The notes under the pieces: model-generated | Told to the model about the DNA's origin: nothing | The model's input: the letters and a program-made list of their open reading frames with translations, nothing else | Database searches by the model: none | NCBI RefSeq assembly: GCF_049897565.1 | Contig: NZ_JAFCWM010000010.1 | Span: 1-64,000 of the forward strand | Direction of reading: 5' to 3' | From: JAFCUW01 sp049897565 | GTDB taxonomy: Bacteria > Pseudomonadota > Gammaproteobacteria > Burkholderiales > Burkholderiaceae_D | DNA length: 64,000 nucleotides | Translations under genes and position numbers: made by a program | Shown: one piece after another, positions 1-8,414 of the stretch | Layout: every line of letters begins with the position of its first letter | How positions within the stretch are numbered: the first letter of the stretch is position 1

Positions 1-2
1 CG

Positions 3-449
3 CGCAGCGCCAAAAGCAAGAAAAACCGATCGGCCCAGGTTGAGCCGTGGCTGCTTGCTGTCTCGCCGACGCTCGCAGATCTGAGCGCAAAAAGCATCGT
101 TGCACTCTACGCCGGCCGGATGCAGATCGAGCAAACTTTTCGCGACGTAAAAAATGGCCAGTTCGGTCTCGGTCTGGCGACAAGTCAGACACGCAAACTT
201 CAGCGCTTGGCAATCCTTCTCTTACTCGGCGCGTTGATCACGTACGCGCTATGGTTGATCGGCCTAGCTGCAGCCGCCAATGGATATGCAATCCAATACG
301 GCAGCAAGAAAAAAGCGCCATCCACCCTCTCGACAATCTCGCTGGCACAAAGTTGGATTAGCGAACATCCGCAATCATTTCAGCCGAGACAACAACTCAA
401 TGAGGCGTTGCATGCGCTGGCATCCATGGTCATGAGGGTCGGAATATGA
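3..449 (+). CDS. IS4-family transposase, C-terminal part (cut by left edge)
   Basis: The reading frame is open from the left edge to the TGA at 447-449, so only the C-terminal part of the protein is visible. It contains YAGRMQIEQTFRDVK, which fits the Y-(2)-R-(3)-E-(6)-K signature of IS4-family DDE transposases, with the E as the third catalytic acid. A hydrophobic helix follows (LAILLLLGALITYALWLIGL), as is usual after this motif. The upstream catalytic aspartates lie outside the window. The gene sits in the chromosomal flank, outside the tRNA-borne element that starts at 1279. No terminal inverted repeat was recognised after the stop, where a cluster of short palindromes begins instead. Whether the copy is intact cannot be judged. 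Confidence 0.85.
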   Translation, partial: RSAKSKKNRSAQVEPWLLAVSPTLADLSAKSIVALYAGRMQIEQTFRDVKNGQFGLGLATSQTRKLQRLAILLLLGALITYALWLIGLAAAANGYAIQYGSKKKAPSTLSTISLAQSWISEHPQSFQPRQQLNEALHALASMVMRVGI

Positions 450-461
450 GGGGAAGGGTCA

Positions 462-552
462 GGGTCTGACCCGTTGCTTCATTGGGGGTCGGACCCCGCA
501 GTTGGTAGCGCCACCGAATCCGGGGTCTGACCCAAAGTTCGGGTCAGACCCC
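462..552. repeat. Cluster of GGGTCTGACCC palindromes
   Basis: Four near-identical 11-13 bp dyads of the form GGGTCTGACCC or GGGTCGGACCCC occur in 90 bp between the transposase and the DUF4126 gene. Similar copies recur at 63296-63370 at the other end of the window. None was noticed inside the 1279-47658 element, so they behave as a chromosomal REP-like family. Their position at convergent gene ends would suit mRNA 3'-end hairpins, but that is inference. Confidence 0.7.
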
Positions 553-572
553 TGCTGCGACCGATGGCGCCG

Positions 573-1043
573 CTACTGTCGCGCGCTCGTTGCCAGCGCC
601 ACGACCGTCGCGCCCGCGGCCACGACCAGCGCGTCCTCGATCAGTCCGCTACGGGTCTGACCGATACGCGCCATGGCCTGCTTGCGCCCGGCAAGTGTCA
701 GGTAAGCAAGCGGAACGGCAGTTGCGACCGCGACGGCCGCGCCAGCTTTCTCGCGACCCGCCGGCGCCAATGCCGCGCCGGCGATCCCCGCGCTCATCAC
801 GCGCGCCAACAGCCCCAGGAACACGGTGCGATCAGGCGCCGTCTTCATTTTGTCGCCGAGCAGTTCAGCGACGCCCATTGCCAGCGCACCGTATTTGAAC
901 AGCGGGCGGTCAAGGAGCAAGACTTCGCCTGTGGTGGGACGGTCCGCAAGTCGCGCCGCGGCGATGGTGGCCATTGGGGTCATCGATCGCGCGCTGGCGA
1001 CGGCGCCGATCAGGGCGGAAAAGAGCAGGCTGCGATTTGTCAT
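573..1043 (-). CDS. DUF4126-like small membrane protein
   Basis: A 156-residue, Ala/Gly-rich protein with several hydrophobic stretches, starting MTNRSLLFSALIGAVASARS. It contains SARSMTPMA near the N-terminus and a pseudo-repeated helical pattern that matches what I recall of the DUF4126 family of unknown function. The start at 1043 is preferred over the longer ORF because the extra N-terminal residues are not hydrophobic and GGGAA lies about 10 bases upstream. The gene lies outside the integrated element and has no obvious operon partner. The function is unknown and the family assignment is from memory of its composition and motif. Confidence 0.65.
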   Translation of the reverse strand: MTNRSLLFSALIGAVASARSMTPMATIAAARLADRPTTGEVLLLDRPLFKYGALAMGVAELLGDKMKTAPDRTVFLGLLARVMSAGIAGAALAPAGREKAGAAVAVATAVPLAYLTLAGRKQAMARIGQTRSGLIEDALVVAAGATVVALATSARQ

Positions 1044-1278
1044 TGTCAGTAATTCCCATGCGGTGAACGGTTCCGAAAGCCGCAAGCCGATGCAGTTTGC
1101 TTTGGCTTGTAGTGCGCTGTTCAATTGTAACTACCCGCTGAAGGTCGTGTCGCCGCTGACGAGTGCGCTGCGACGATCATCCGCTGCGGCGCAGAGCAGC
1201 TGCGTCGAGACGAATTGGAGCATGGCCGGCCTGACGTGATGGCCGGCGGGAATTGAAGTGTTGTCTTAAACGTGCAGC

Positions 1279-1325
1279 TGGTCGGGGTGAGAGGATTCGA
1301 CCCTGCGGCCTCTGCGTCCCGAACG
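1279..1325. repeat. Distal att site: partial copy of tRNA-Pro 3' end
   Basis: These 47 bases match the 3' part of tRNA-Pro(CGG) at 47612-47658, including the encoded CCA, T-arm and part of the anticodon arm, with two mismatches. Homology stops abruptly at 1326. This is the usual product of tyrosine-integrase insertion into a tRNA 3' end and marks the left end of the element. The fragment lacks the tRNA 5' half and cannot be a functional tRNA. Confidence 0.92.
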
Positions 1326-1422
1326 TAAATTCCCTACGTTATACCGTACCCCGGTTTAGGGTAAATCCATTATAAATCAATGAGTTATAAATAATCAAGT
1401 TTTTTGACTTACTGCTTTTAGA

Positions 1423-1516
1423 GTGGCAAAAAAGCGAAAATGCCACTTATTTGCCACCAGTTTTTGAATTATCCAATGCTGCCGCAAAATTGCCACGAGG
1501 AACAAGTAATTGCCAC
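1423..1516. promoter_or_regulatory. Putative integrase arm-type sites, left end
   Basis: TGCCAC occurs repeatedly here: an inverted copy at 1423-1429, the double site TGCCACTTATTTGCCACCA at 1441-1459, and TTGCCAC at 1490-1496 and 1510-1516. The double site recurs with 18/19 identity and in the same orientation at 47537-47555, just inside the other att site. Recurring short sites at both ends next to the core sites are what tyrosine integrases use as arm-binding sites. Binding by the neighbouring integrase is inferred. Confidence 0.6.
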
Positions 1517-1588
1517 TGAGGCATAAGTATATGTTTAATTTCTTTGCGGAAATAGTACAATATTTCTTTTCTATTGCGACTTGTTGAA

Positions 1589-2074
1589 ATGGCTACTAAA
1601 TTTAAACCCAACCCAAATGCGCCGTTCCTTAAAATGATGATGAGCCTCTACTTCACCGACAAGGTAGAGCCGTATTCCGGCAGAAAGGAAGCGGAGAGCC
1701 TGCCTCCCATGGAGGCGCTAGTGCTGGGGATGATGTGTCTCGAGGGGACGTACAACAGCAGTGCGTTCAGCAACCGGCTGTTTTCGTTTCGGACCTTTGA
1801 CTCGCGTGAGTGCGAAGTTATGACCGAGGCTGGCATTCTTGGCCTGCTCGGCCGGGGGTACCTGAAGCCTGCGTCCAAGAAAGCGCAGCAAGCCTTGGAA
1901 AACCGAAACGACCGCGTTTGGGGGCTGGGTGACGTACCGTTCGTCGTAACCGCGAAGGGCGCTAAGCGAATTGGTTTTCTGGTTGCGAACGTCACAGATG
2001 AGGACGTGAAGGAAGTGGTTAAGAAGCTGCAATTAGATTCTAAGGAACAAGCGAAGGGTTGGATTTCCGAGTGA
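1589..2074 (+). CDS. Hypothetical protein (161 aa)
   Basis: A soluble, charged protein beginning MATKFKPNPNAPFLKMMMSL and ending in a Lys-rich helical segment. I do not recognise a family. The middle part (EVMTEAGILGLLGRGYLKP, then VWGLGDVPFVVTAKGAKRIG) has the rhythm of a winged-helix fold, but no signature supports this. The ATG at 1589 is chosen over the TTG at 1574 because the leading residues add nothing recognisable. No clear Shine-Dalgarno sequence precedes either. It is the first gene inside the left end of the element, 260 bases from the att site, and stands alone ahead of a hairpin terminator at 2224. Confidence 0.6.
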   Translation: MATKFKPNPNAPFLKMMMSLYFTDKVEPYSGRKEAESLPPMEALVLGMMCLEGTYNSSAFSNRLFSFRTFDSRECEVMTEAGILGLLGRGYLKPASKKAQQALENRNDRVWGLGDVPFVVTAKGAKRIGFLVANVTDEDVKEVVKKLQLDSKEQAKGWISE

Positions 2075-2223
2075 AATTTCCCGGCTAGTGCGAGAGCGCT
2101 CAACAGCAAGCGTCGAACGCGGCCGACGGCTTGGCTGCGGCTTCTTACAGGGTGCACAGCGTTAAGCGGGACAAGGCCGGCTCACCTTCCGAAGGCACGC
2201 TGCAGGCGCCGGTTGTATTATTG

Positions 2224-2251
2224 AAAAAACGACCGCTGAGCGGCCGTTTTT
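2224..2251. terminator. Bidirectional rho-independent terminator
   Basis: An A6 run, an 8-9 bp GC-rich stem (CGACCGC / GCGGCCG) with a TGA loop and a T5 run form a hairpin that would work on both strands. It closes the 1589-2074 gene from the left and may also stop transcription of the recombinase pseudogene from the right. The 300 bases between here and 2560 hold no gene I can support. Confidence 0.75.
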
Positions 2252-2559
2252 CTGCGGAAGTGCGAACTTACCCGGTCACCCTTTGCTTGAGCACGATGGG
2301 CCGGCCTTCAACCAACTTTCGCGCTGGGCGATTGTCATTTGAAGCGGCAGCAATTTTCGCAAAAATTGCCACAATGCTTTCTGTCTTCTCATCAGCTATT
2401 CGCTGGTCAAAAGTGTGATGCCTTCTTGCTAACGGGAATTTTTCCATTTGTATGCTTTCGCCGGTAGAGGCAACAATTTTGGAAATGTTAGCACGAACGT
2501 CTCCTGAAAGCCTGTCGTCGGCAGGCGGCTAACAGAATGTTTTCAACCGCCGTTTGTCT

Positions 2560-3129
2560 TTACTTCGCTGGACGTCGGCCCGCAGCTTGTATGTTGTACA
2601 GAGTAGAACGTGAAACACTGAACTGCTTCGCAATTTCAGTAATCGACATTTCTCTGTCCTTCATCATTGCCAGGACGGCTCGTTGCTGCACCGGGCTCAG
2701 AACGCATCGTCGGCCGCCTACTCGGCCACGAGCCCGAGCGGCCGCCAAGCCGGCCAGGGTTCGTTCTCTCAGCAGCTCTCGCTCGAACTGCGCTAATGCC
2801 GCAAACATGTGAAAAACCAGTTTCCCCGCTGGCCCGCTGGTGTCGATGGCTTCCTTCAATGATTTGAACTTAACTTCACGGGCGTCGAGGTCGTTGATGA
2901 TGTTGACCAGGTCTTGCAAGTTCCGCCCCAGGCGGTCAAGCCGCTAAACGACCAATGTGTCGCCCGCGCGAAGAGCCCTCAGGCAATGACTAAGTTCGGG
3001 CCTGTCGATAGACTTCCCGCTTGCTGTGTCTTGGTAGATGCTAATTGTTCCAGCGTCGTGTAGTGCGTCGTGCTGAAGGTCGAGCGTCTGCTCATTTGTG
3101 CTAACCCGTGCGTATCCAAAAACTGCCAT
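2560..3129 (-). pseudogene. Serine recombinase (resolvase/invertase), in-frame amber stop
   Basis: Reading from 3129, the protein starts MAVFGYARVSTNEQTLDLQ with the catalytic-serine motif YARVST of the resolvase/invertase family. It continues through QDTASGKSIDRPEL and GDTLVV to a TAG at 2944-2946. The same frame carries on without shift as RLDRLGRNLQDLVNIINDL, then FERELLRERTLAGLAAARARGR and a C-terminal helix-turn-helix (SITEIAKQFSVSRSTLYNI). Relatives have TVVWRLDRLGR here, so one TGG-to-TAG change (W to stop) breaks an otherwise full-length gene of 189 codons. The start has AAGGGG 6 bases upstream. Inverted 9-mers TACCCCTTT and AAAGGGGTA at 3134 and 3180 upstream could be part of its recombination site. 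Confidence 0.85.
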
Positions 3130-3589
3130 TGCGTACCCCTTTTTTAGACGCTGATTGATGGAGCGGATGATGAACATCCAAAGGGGTATAGCGCGATGTG
3201 GAAGTGATGAATTTACAAACGTCCACAAAACCATCGTTTTCGGACCGCCCGGGTACTGATGATTCCACTTGCGAGCTTGGCATTAGGCAGCACGCGAGAA
3301 TGTGATAGGCGTAGTGCTGCGTCGGGTGAGCTTCTTGAAGGGAGCTACGCGACGCGGTCGAATCGACGTGCTGTTCGGCGGGTGGTTGAGCTACCAAAGT
3401 CTACTTATTTGTATTATAAGAAAAATTTTCTGAGTGAACACCACTAGCGGGCAATTCAAGAGCTCGCATTGAGTTAAGATGACGAACAACAACCCAGGCA
3501 AATTCGGCCTTTTTAGAGAAGTTTCTTTCAAGTCGAGATAGGTACGAAGAAAGCCCGCCTGCTTAGCTCATCTTCACAGGATATTTACG
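3130..3589. other. Spacer between recombinase pseudogene and DUF262 gene
   Basis: No gene I can support lies in these 460 bases. The first 60 contain the inverted 9-mers noted for the recombinase (3134-3142 and 3180-3188). The last 150 become AT-rich and presumably hold the promoter for the DUF262-HEPN pair, but no convincing -35/-10 pair was identified. Confidence 0.5.
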
Positions 3590-4648
3590 ATGAAAAATTT
3601 TGACACTCGTGCATACAACATTTCTGATTTTCTCGAATGGCATCAGACAGGCCTACTCGAGTTATCTCCAAAATTTCAGCGTCGCTCTGTATGGACTGAA
3701 AAAGCCAAATCTTATCTGGTCGACACGGTCTTGCGTGGCAAGCCTATTCCTAAAATTTTAATTACTCAAACTCTCAATGTTGGGAGAAATATAAGGACCG
3801 TTGTGGATGGTCAGCAACGCATCAGAGCAATACTTGGTTTTATAAATGGTGATTTTAAAGTTTCCCGTGCTCATAATAAAGAATTCGCGTCACTATCATT
3901 CTCAGAGTTGCCGGAAGATATACAATCCGATTTTTTGAAATATGAAATCGGTGTGGACATGTTATTTGACTTAACGTTCGAGGACATTCTCGATATTTTT
4001 GCGAGATTAAATACTTATTCTGTAAAACTAAATCCGCAGGAGTTGTTGAACGCTCAATATCTTGGGTATTTCAAGCAAGCTTCGTATTCCTTAGGTTTTA
4101 AGTATGTCAATTACTTGATAGAATCGGGAGTACTTTCTGAAAAAGAAGTGACTAGAATGGCTGAGGCTGAACTTTCATCTGACCTGCTTGGCGCATTAAT
4201 TGAAGGAATTCAATCGAAGAAATCTATTTCAAATTTGTACAAAAAGTATGACGATGATGAGCAAGTATGTGGCGATGCGGAGAGTGCATTTGATGTTGTG
4301 ATGACGGTAATGGGAACAATTTATTCAGCTAACGACTTAATGCAAACCAATTATCATCGAGTTCACTTTTTCTACACTCTCTTTACTTCCATTGCGCATT
4401 GTCTTTATGGGCTTTCTGGTCTGGAAGCTACTCCAAGGGCGCCGATTAATCAGTCGAATATTGGTCAAATCAGAAATGCACTCGATGAAATTAGCGCTCG
4501 TTATGATGAGGTTACCGCTAAGGATGCTATTCCTCCAAATGACGAATATAGAAGTTTCATTGATGCGTCGCGTCGAGCTACGACCGACCTGTCAACTAGA
4601 AAATCCCGTACCGATTTTATTTGTACAAAACTTTTTGAGGCGGTTTAG
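3590..4648 (+). CDS. DUF262 (GmrSD/ParB-like N-terminal) domain protein
   Basis: A 352-residue protein whose N-terminal ~170 residues carry DUF262 hallmarks: the opening strand (YNISDFLEWHQTGLLELSP), KFQRRSVW (residues ~28-36), the IPKILI strand, VDGQQR (~72-77) and FARLNTYSVKLNPQE (~139-153). DUF262 is a ParB/sulfiredoxin-like fold found in GmrSD, BrxU and SspE nucleases, where the DGQQR region binds or hydrolyses nucleotide. The C-terminal half is helical with no HNH (DUF1524) motif visible, so this is not a full GmrSD fusion. It is followed 3 bases after its stop by a HEPN gene, so the two are surely co-transcribed. Local GC is only about 32-40%, far below the neighbouring genes, which points to recent transfer. 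A defence role is inferred. Confidence 0.85.
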   Translation: MKNFDTRAYNISDFLEWHQTGLLELSPKFQRRSVWTEKAKSYLVDTVLRGKPIPKILITQTLNVGRNIRTVVDGQQRIRAILGFINGDFKVSRAHNKEFASLSFSELPEDIQSDFLKYEIGVDMLFDLTFEDILDIFARLNTYSVKLNPQELLNAQYLGYFKQASYSLGFKYVNYLIESGVLSEKEVTRMAEAELSSDLLGALIEGIQSKKSISNLYKKYDDDEQVCGDAESAFDVVMTVMGTIYSANDLMQTNYHRVHFFYTLFTSIAHCLYGLSGLEATPRAPINQSNIGQIRNALDEISARYDEVTAKDAIPPNDEYRSFIDASRRATTDLSTRKSRTDFICTKLFEAV

Positions 4649-4651
4649 AAA

Positions 4652-5266
4652 ATGACCGTGGCGAATGAGTTCACTGATTTTATGACGGCAGTAGGAGTTG
4701 CGACCACGCTTAGACAAAAAGCAAATAACGCTGCTACGGGGATGCTTGAATCTGAACGACATCTGCTCTATGAGGCTATATTTTTGCGGCTATTTCGTGC
4801 CTATGAAAACTTATTGGAAAATGTTTTTTTATCTTACCTCCTAGGTGAACCAACAACGACAGGCGTTGCGGTCGCTGCGCACGTGACCCCAACTGACCGG
4901 GAACATGCTCGGGCGATTGTTACTTCATCACAGCCGTTCTTGGATTGGACAAGTCCCCAAATAGTAGTCAAGCGGGCAGAAACATATATCGTCACTGGCG
5001 AACCAATTCGAACGGCAATCACGACGTCGCAGTCACATTTGCAACAAGCGAAGAAAATAAGAAACCATATTGCCCATAATTCGACAGAGAGTTTGAAAGA
5101 ATTTAATATCGTTGTTGTCCACTTTCTTCTGACTACACCAATGAATTCTGTTGTGGCTGGTGAATTTCTAGCGATGAAGCCAACTTCGGGGCCATCTAGA
5201 AATAAAGAAATTCTAGGTTTCTTTCTAGAAAAATTGGAATTAACGGCTCGCTCACTTGTGAATTAA
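4652..5266 (+). CDS. HEPN-domain putative RNase, partner of DUF262
   Basis: A 204-residue, largely helical protein with KKIRNHIAHNS at residues ~134-144. RNHIAH is the R-x4-H motif (with the usual N after R) of HEPN ribonucleases. Upstream, YEAIFLRLFRAYENLLENVF is the helix that typically carries the conserved acidic and aromatic residues in the MAE_28990/RiboL-PSP-like HEPN group, which I recall being paired with DUF262 proteins. The ATG lies 3 bases after the DUF262 stop. Composition is as AT-rich as its partner, so the two arrived together. I infer a two-gene abortive-infection or restriction-type module, with the DUF262 protein as sensor or regulator and the HEPN protein as effector. Confidence 0.75.
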   Translation: MTVANEFTDFMTAVGVATTLRQKANNAATGMLESERHLLYEAIFLRLFRAYENLLENVFLSYLLGEPTTTGVAVAAHVTPTDREHARAIVTSSQPFLDWTSPQIVVKRAETYIVTGEPIRTAITTSQSHLQQAKKIRNHIAHNSTESLKEFNIVVVHFLLTTPMNSVVAGEFLAMKPTSGPSRNKEILGFFLEKLELTARSLVN

Positions 5267-6117
5267 ATCTTTGCATCTAAGGATTTTTTAAGTCCCATAA
5301 AGTCAGACGGCGGGTGAGGGCGGTCACGTCACCGCAGCAAAGCGTTGCACCTATTGGCGGACCAGAACCATCCTGCTGAATCAGCGGCATGCTCCATCTT
5401 CAGCAACAGGTCGCGATTCACGACGCAGGCGATTCCCGAGTCCATCATGTCGCTTACGTAGTTCGTCTTGCCGGTAAGTTGCTAAGGCCTCTGCCGCGAT
5501 ACGTCCACCCATAATCGAGGATAGCCAATTTACGCTGTCGAGCGGCATCTCTGATTAGCTATGAGGAATTCACAAAAATCGGGCATTGCTCAGCTGGGTT
5601 GGAGGACTCTCTAACCCTCAACGGGCTATTGCCTTGCTGAGCCTATTCTGGCGGCGAAACCGCCAAAAAATCTACCCTGATAAGAGCAATTATCAGTAAA
5701 GAGGCGCAATACAAGTTGCCGGCGAAGGAATGCATAGCCATCTCGACGTTGTACGGGCGCCGGCCGACAATTATCCAGCCTTCTCCCGAGACGTTACTTA
5801 CCAAATTTGTGTTGGTGTGGTTTTGACTGGCGGAGCTATCTGGATTTCGAACGTCGGTGCGTCGCAAAGAGCAGCGGGGCCGTGCCGATGCAGGATGTCT
5901 GTGACTAATTCTCGCACCTTTGATGTGCTCTAACCCAAAGCCAAAACTTCTAATGGTAGATTGTTACGGCGAGAAGCAGCCAAGCGCAAGCTATGAAAGT
6001 CGGCTAAAAACAACGTTTCGCATACCATGCAAAAGGCAACCTGCCAACCGCCGTTGATTTTCACCGCTTTCCCTGCAAAAGTCATGCTATGTTCGGCCGG
6101 TTGGATGAAAATCCAGT
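5267..6117. other. Gene-poor stretch, 850 bases
   Basis: No reading frame here has convincing coding character on either strand. The short minus-strand frame at 5643-5867 lacks a ribosome-binding site and a recognisable sequence. The segment marks the change from the AT-rich DUF262/HEPN insert back to average composition and may be a remnant boundary. Confidence 0.45.
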
Positions 6118-6618
6118 ATGGAATCAGTAGAAAATACTTGTCTATATAGCGCAACGCTTGAGGCAGAGAGATTAGCTAGAACTGGAGTGGCGATGCAAGT
6201 GAAATCAGGAAATGCAGCGCAAGAAAAGAACGTGTATGTACTCACCGGGTTCGATAGAGAAATGTTGTCTGTGAAGGGCTTGCAAGTGTTAAAAGCTGTT
6301 TTTGCACATGCGTACTCAAATATAAATGTCACAACCCATATAGTCGCCCTTAATGAATTTTGCGCTATGGTGCTTATTCATAGATTGTCTGGCCACGAGG
6401 CATTTCGGCTTCTGGTGGAGGTCCAGCAAGTAATATTTTATAGAGAAAAAACTTATATTGACTTACCAGCGGACTCTGATTTGAATGAATACACGAGTTG
6501 TGCAATGCTTGACCGTATCGAGGCTGACAACTTCCATGTTGCGTTCGGAGTCAATAAGTGTCTACTTAGTAAATCGGTTTTTTCAAGCGTAAGTGCGTTA
6601 TCTCCGTTGCACGGGTAA
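6118..6618 (+). CDS. Hypothetical protein (166 aa)
   Basis: An unrecognised protein of 166 residues beginning MESVENTCLYSATLEAERLA. Composition is unremarkable and soluble, with a moderately hydrophobic middle (VALNEFCAMVLIHRLSGHEAFRLLVEVQQVIFY). The frame is long and free of stops in a region of about 45% GC, which supports coding, but no convincing ribosome-binding site precedes the ATG. Nothing in the sequence points to a function. The next gene starts about 100 bases downstream and is not overlapped, so shared transcription is possible but unproven. Confidence 0.5.
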   Translation: MESVENTCLYSATLEAERLARTGVAMQVKSGNAAQEKNVYVLTGFDREMLSVKGLQVLKAVFAHAYSNINVTTHIVALNEFCAMVLIHRLSGHEAFRLLVEVQQVIFYREKTYIDLPADSDLNEYTSCAMLDRIEADNFHVAFGVNKCLLSKSVFSSVSALSPLHG

Positions 6619-6716
6619 TAGGGCTCGCGTTCGATGCGGGTGCGTGCTCGGCTATCTGCGGACTGATAATTTTCAATAACGAAGATACAAGCAAATTTCT
6701 GAAGACCGGAAATAAA

Positions 6717-7061
6717 GTGAGCGAACTACATCCAGATTTTCCCGTCGAACCAATTCTGGGCGCGATTGCAGGCGCGCAGCCGAAGCTGTTGTTGACCCAG
6801 GGCGAGAACGGTGCTTACGACATCCCCAGGCGGTCGTCCGAAGAAATCATGCACCGTTTTGAATCAGCGGACGACCTCGCAGACCAGCTAGTGACGTACT
6901 TCATGCGTAAGAAGAGGGAATACCCCGACTGGACTGACGAAAAGCACTATGAGCGGATTCGCCTTGCGTTGATAAAGAAAGCCGATGAGGCAAAGTGGCC
7001 TTACACTGACTCTGAGCAAGCCTGGATTATGTGCCGCTTGCGCGAGCGCAGCGCATCATGA
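6717..7061 (+). CDS. Hypothetical protein upstream of and overlapping XRE gene
   Basis: A 114-residue charged protein with a GTG start, beginning MSELHPDFPVEPILGAIAGA, with GACCGGA about 10 bases upstream as a possible ribosome-binding site. The C-terminal half is a strongly helical, charged stretch (FMRKKREYPDWTDEKHYERI). Its TGA overlaps the ATG of the following XRE regulator (ATGA at 7058-7061), so the two are translationally coupled. A small protein coupled to an XRE protein resembles a toxin-antitoxin or regulator-partner arrangement, but no toxin family is recognised. Confidence 0.6.
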   Translation: MSELHPDFPVEPILGAIAGAQPKLLLTQGENGAYDIPRRSSEEIMHRFESADDLADQLVTYFMRKKREYPDWTDEKHYERIRLALIKKADEAKWPYTDSEQAWIMCRLRERSAS

Positions 7062-7534
7062 AAACTTCACCTCTGACAGACCAAAACCCGATTGCCTACG
7101 GGCTGAAGGAGCTTGGAGAACTCATCCGAACTCGCCGGTATGTGCTCGGACTAAGCCTGGTTGATGCGTCCGCCAGCGTAAGGGTTTCAACATCAACAAT
7201 GTCTCGCTTGGAAAATGGCAAAGCGGTCAGGACTGATTCGCTGGTTAAAGTATTAAACGGCCTCGGCCTAGTCGTGGGGGCACGGCCAAAGAGGGGCATC
7301 CGTTTCGCGTTGGACGCCTCCGGGCAAAACGCAGAGTGGCAAGAGGTAAATGGAGGCCCGACGTCCGCCCAAAAACTCCCCCCGCTACTCGACAGCGAAT
7401 TACCGATTTTCTTCGCGTCTCATCTGCGAATTACGCTACCTCGGACACCGGAAGATGTACGGCGAGCAATAGCCGAAGGACGATTTGCAGAGATGTCCCC
7501 AGGCCTAGCCGGCGATGACGACGATGAGAGCTGA
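7058..7534 (+). CDS. XRE-family helix-turn-helix regulator (paralogue 1)
   Basis: 158 residues from the coupled ATG at 7058. An XRE/Cro-type helix-turn-helix spans about residues 15-75: LGELIRTRRYVLGLSLVDAS, then VRVSTSTMSRLENGKAVRTD and LVKVLNGLGLVVG. After a linker, the C-terminus (RITLPRTPEDVRRAIAEGRF, then AEMSPGLAGDDDDES) is nearly the same as the C-terminus of the regulator at 9576-10094, so the two are paralogues with a shared tail. Two copies of the island's TGTCCTA-N-TAGGACA palindrome lie 150-240 bases downstream. It probably controls its own operon or island genes. The operator is unknown. Confidence 0.8.
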   Translation: MKTSPLTDQNPIAYGLKELGELIRTRRYVLGLSLVDASASVRVSTSTMSRLENGKAVRTDSLVKVLNGLGLVVGARPKRGIRFALDASGQNAEWQEVNGGPTSAQKLPPLLDSELPIFFASHLRITLPRTPEDVRRAIAEGRFAEMSPGLAGDDDDES

Positions 7535-7626
7535 ACATATTGCGGAGTAGTATTTCTGAGCGCGCATTTGGTCGACGCGGCGCTACCGGAATCCACGCAG
7601 GTGCAGTCCATAGGTGACTCCAAAAG

Positions 7627-7890
7627 GGAGCCGGTATCCGGTTGGTGAGTCGCGGCGATGACGTGAGCTCAAACCCGACAGGAAGTGTCCTAGTAGGACA
7701 CTTTTTGTCGGTCTCGAGAGTAGCATCGATTGGTGGCGCGAAGCCGGCGTAGCAAAAACTGTCCTACTAGGACAGTTTTTAGGAAGGAAGCCGGCTATAC
7801 ATGTTACTAACGTATGGAGCGCGCTGCGGAGTTATTGCAGCTAAAAGTGGGGCGGTGGGGTGGCCGGGCCAGTCGAGGAGGGCCTGGCAT
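7627..7890. repeat. Segmental duplication copy A, with two TGTCCTA palindromes
   Basis: From about 7627 to 7890 the sequence closely matches 39660-40085 on the same strand. Shared blocks include GGTTGGTGAGTCGCGGCG, the AAACCCGACA block, GCGAAGCCGGCG, and GTTACTAACG followed by ATGGAGCG. It contains palindromes at 7686-7700 (central G) and 7760-7774 (central C). Copy B differs by many substitutions and by a 159-bp MITE insertion, so the duplication is not recent. Confidence 0.75.
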
Positions 7891-8013
7891 TCATCACTAC
7901 GCCAGCAGAGCGCACGGAGCTGTTCCGTGAAATGCTTGCGGAGCTTGACTAGAGGCCCACCGTGCTGGTCCGCTGCTTGCGCGAGTTGGGACTCCCTCGC
8001 GCCTGCCGCAATC

Positions 8014-8250
8014 ATGCGCAGCATCCAGCCGATGGCTGCTGGTGACACGTGGGTGTCGGCGGAAGCCCTGGTAATCGTCCGCATGCTAGTGAATCAACAG
8101 CGTCTGCGGGACCGCGAGCAAGCGCAAATTGAGTGGAAAAGGCAGCCAAACGGCACATGGCCGGCCATGGTGGCCGGGTTCATGGTCACCCTGCACCCGC
8201 AGTCGAAACAGCGCTGGAGCATCAACCTCACGTTTATAGAAACGGGCTAA
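8014..8250 (+). CDS. Possible small protein (78 aa), doubtful
   Basis: The frame from the ATG at 8014 reads MRSIQPMAAGDTWVSAEALV and ends at 8250. The segment MLVNQQRLRDREQAQIEWK looks like a natural amphipathic helix, but there is no clear ribosome-binding site and the frame continues upstream as improbable sequence. In the other frames of 7860-7960 there is a natural-looking tail, GLAFITTPAERTELFREMLA, suggesting this area is a decayed gene rather than an intact one. Listed only because it is the best coding candidate between 7890 and 8414. Confidence 0.25.
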   Translation: MRSIQPMAAGDTWVSAEALVIVRMLVNQQRLRDREQAQIEWKRQPNGTWPAMVAGFMVTLHPQSKQRWSINLTFIETG

Positions 8251-8414
8251 AGCCCAGCTTGGCAGCCATGGCCGACTGGCCTCGATGCTGCAAAAAGAAA
8301 GGCACTGGCGTGCGTCACCGACGGGCTGTTGGAGGTATGTGACCTGGAAGTTGTCAAGCTCTGAGGGGAAGTGTTTATATAATGCGGCCTCCATAACTTT
8401 ATGGGCTGGGGCAA

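Noticed and set aside
1279..1325. Functional tRNA gene at the left end
   Set aside because: Only the 3' part of tRNA-Pro is present and homology stops in the anticodon stem, so no cloverleaf can form.
5643..5867. 74-codon minus-strand gene
   Set aside because: No ribosome-binding site, no recognisable sequence, and the surroundings are non-coding in character.
7741..7790. Ordinary rho-independent terminator
   Set aside because: The A-run/stem/T-run form would fit, but the same dyad recurs in arrays and mid-spacer positions away from gene ends, so it is treated as a repeat family; termination may be a side effect.
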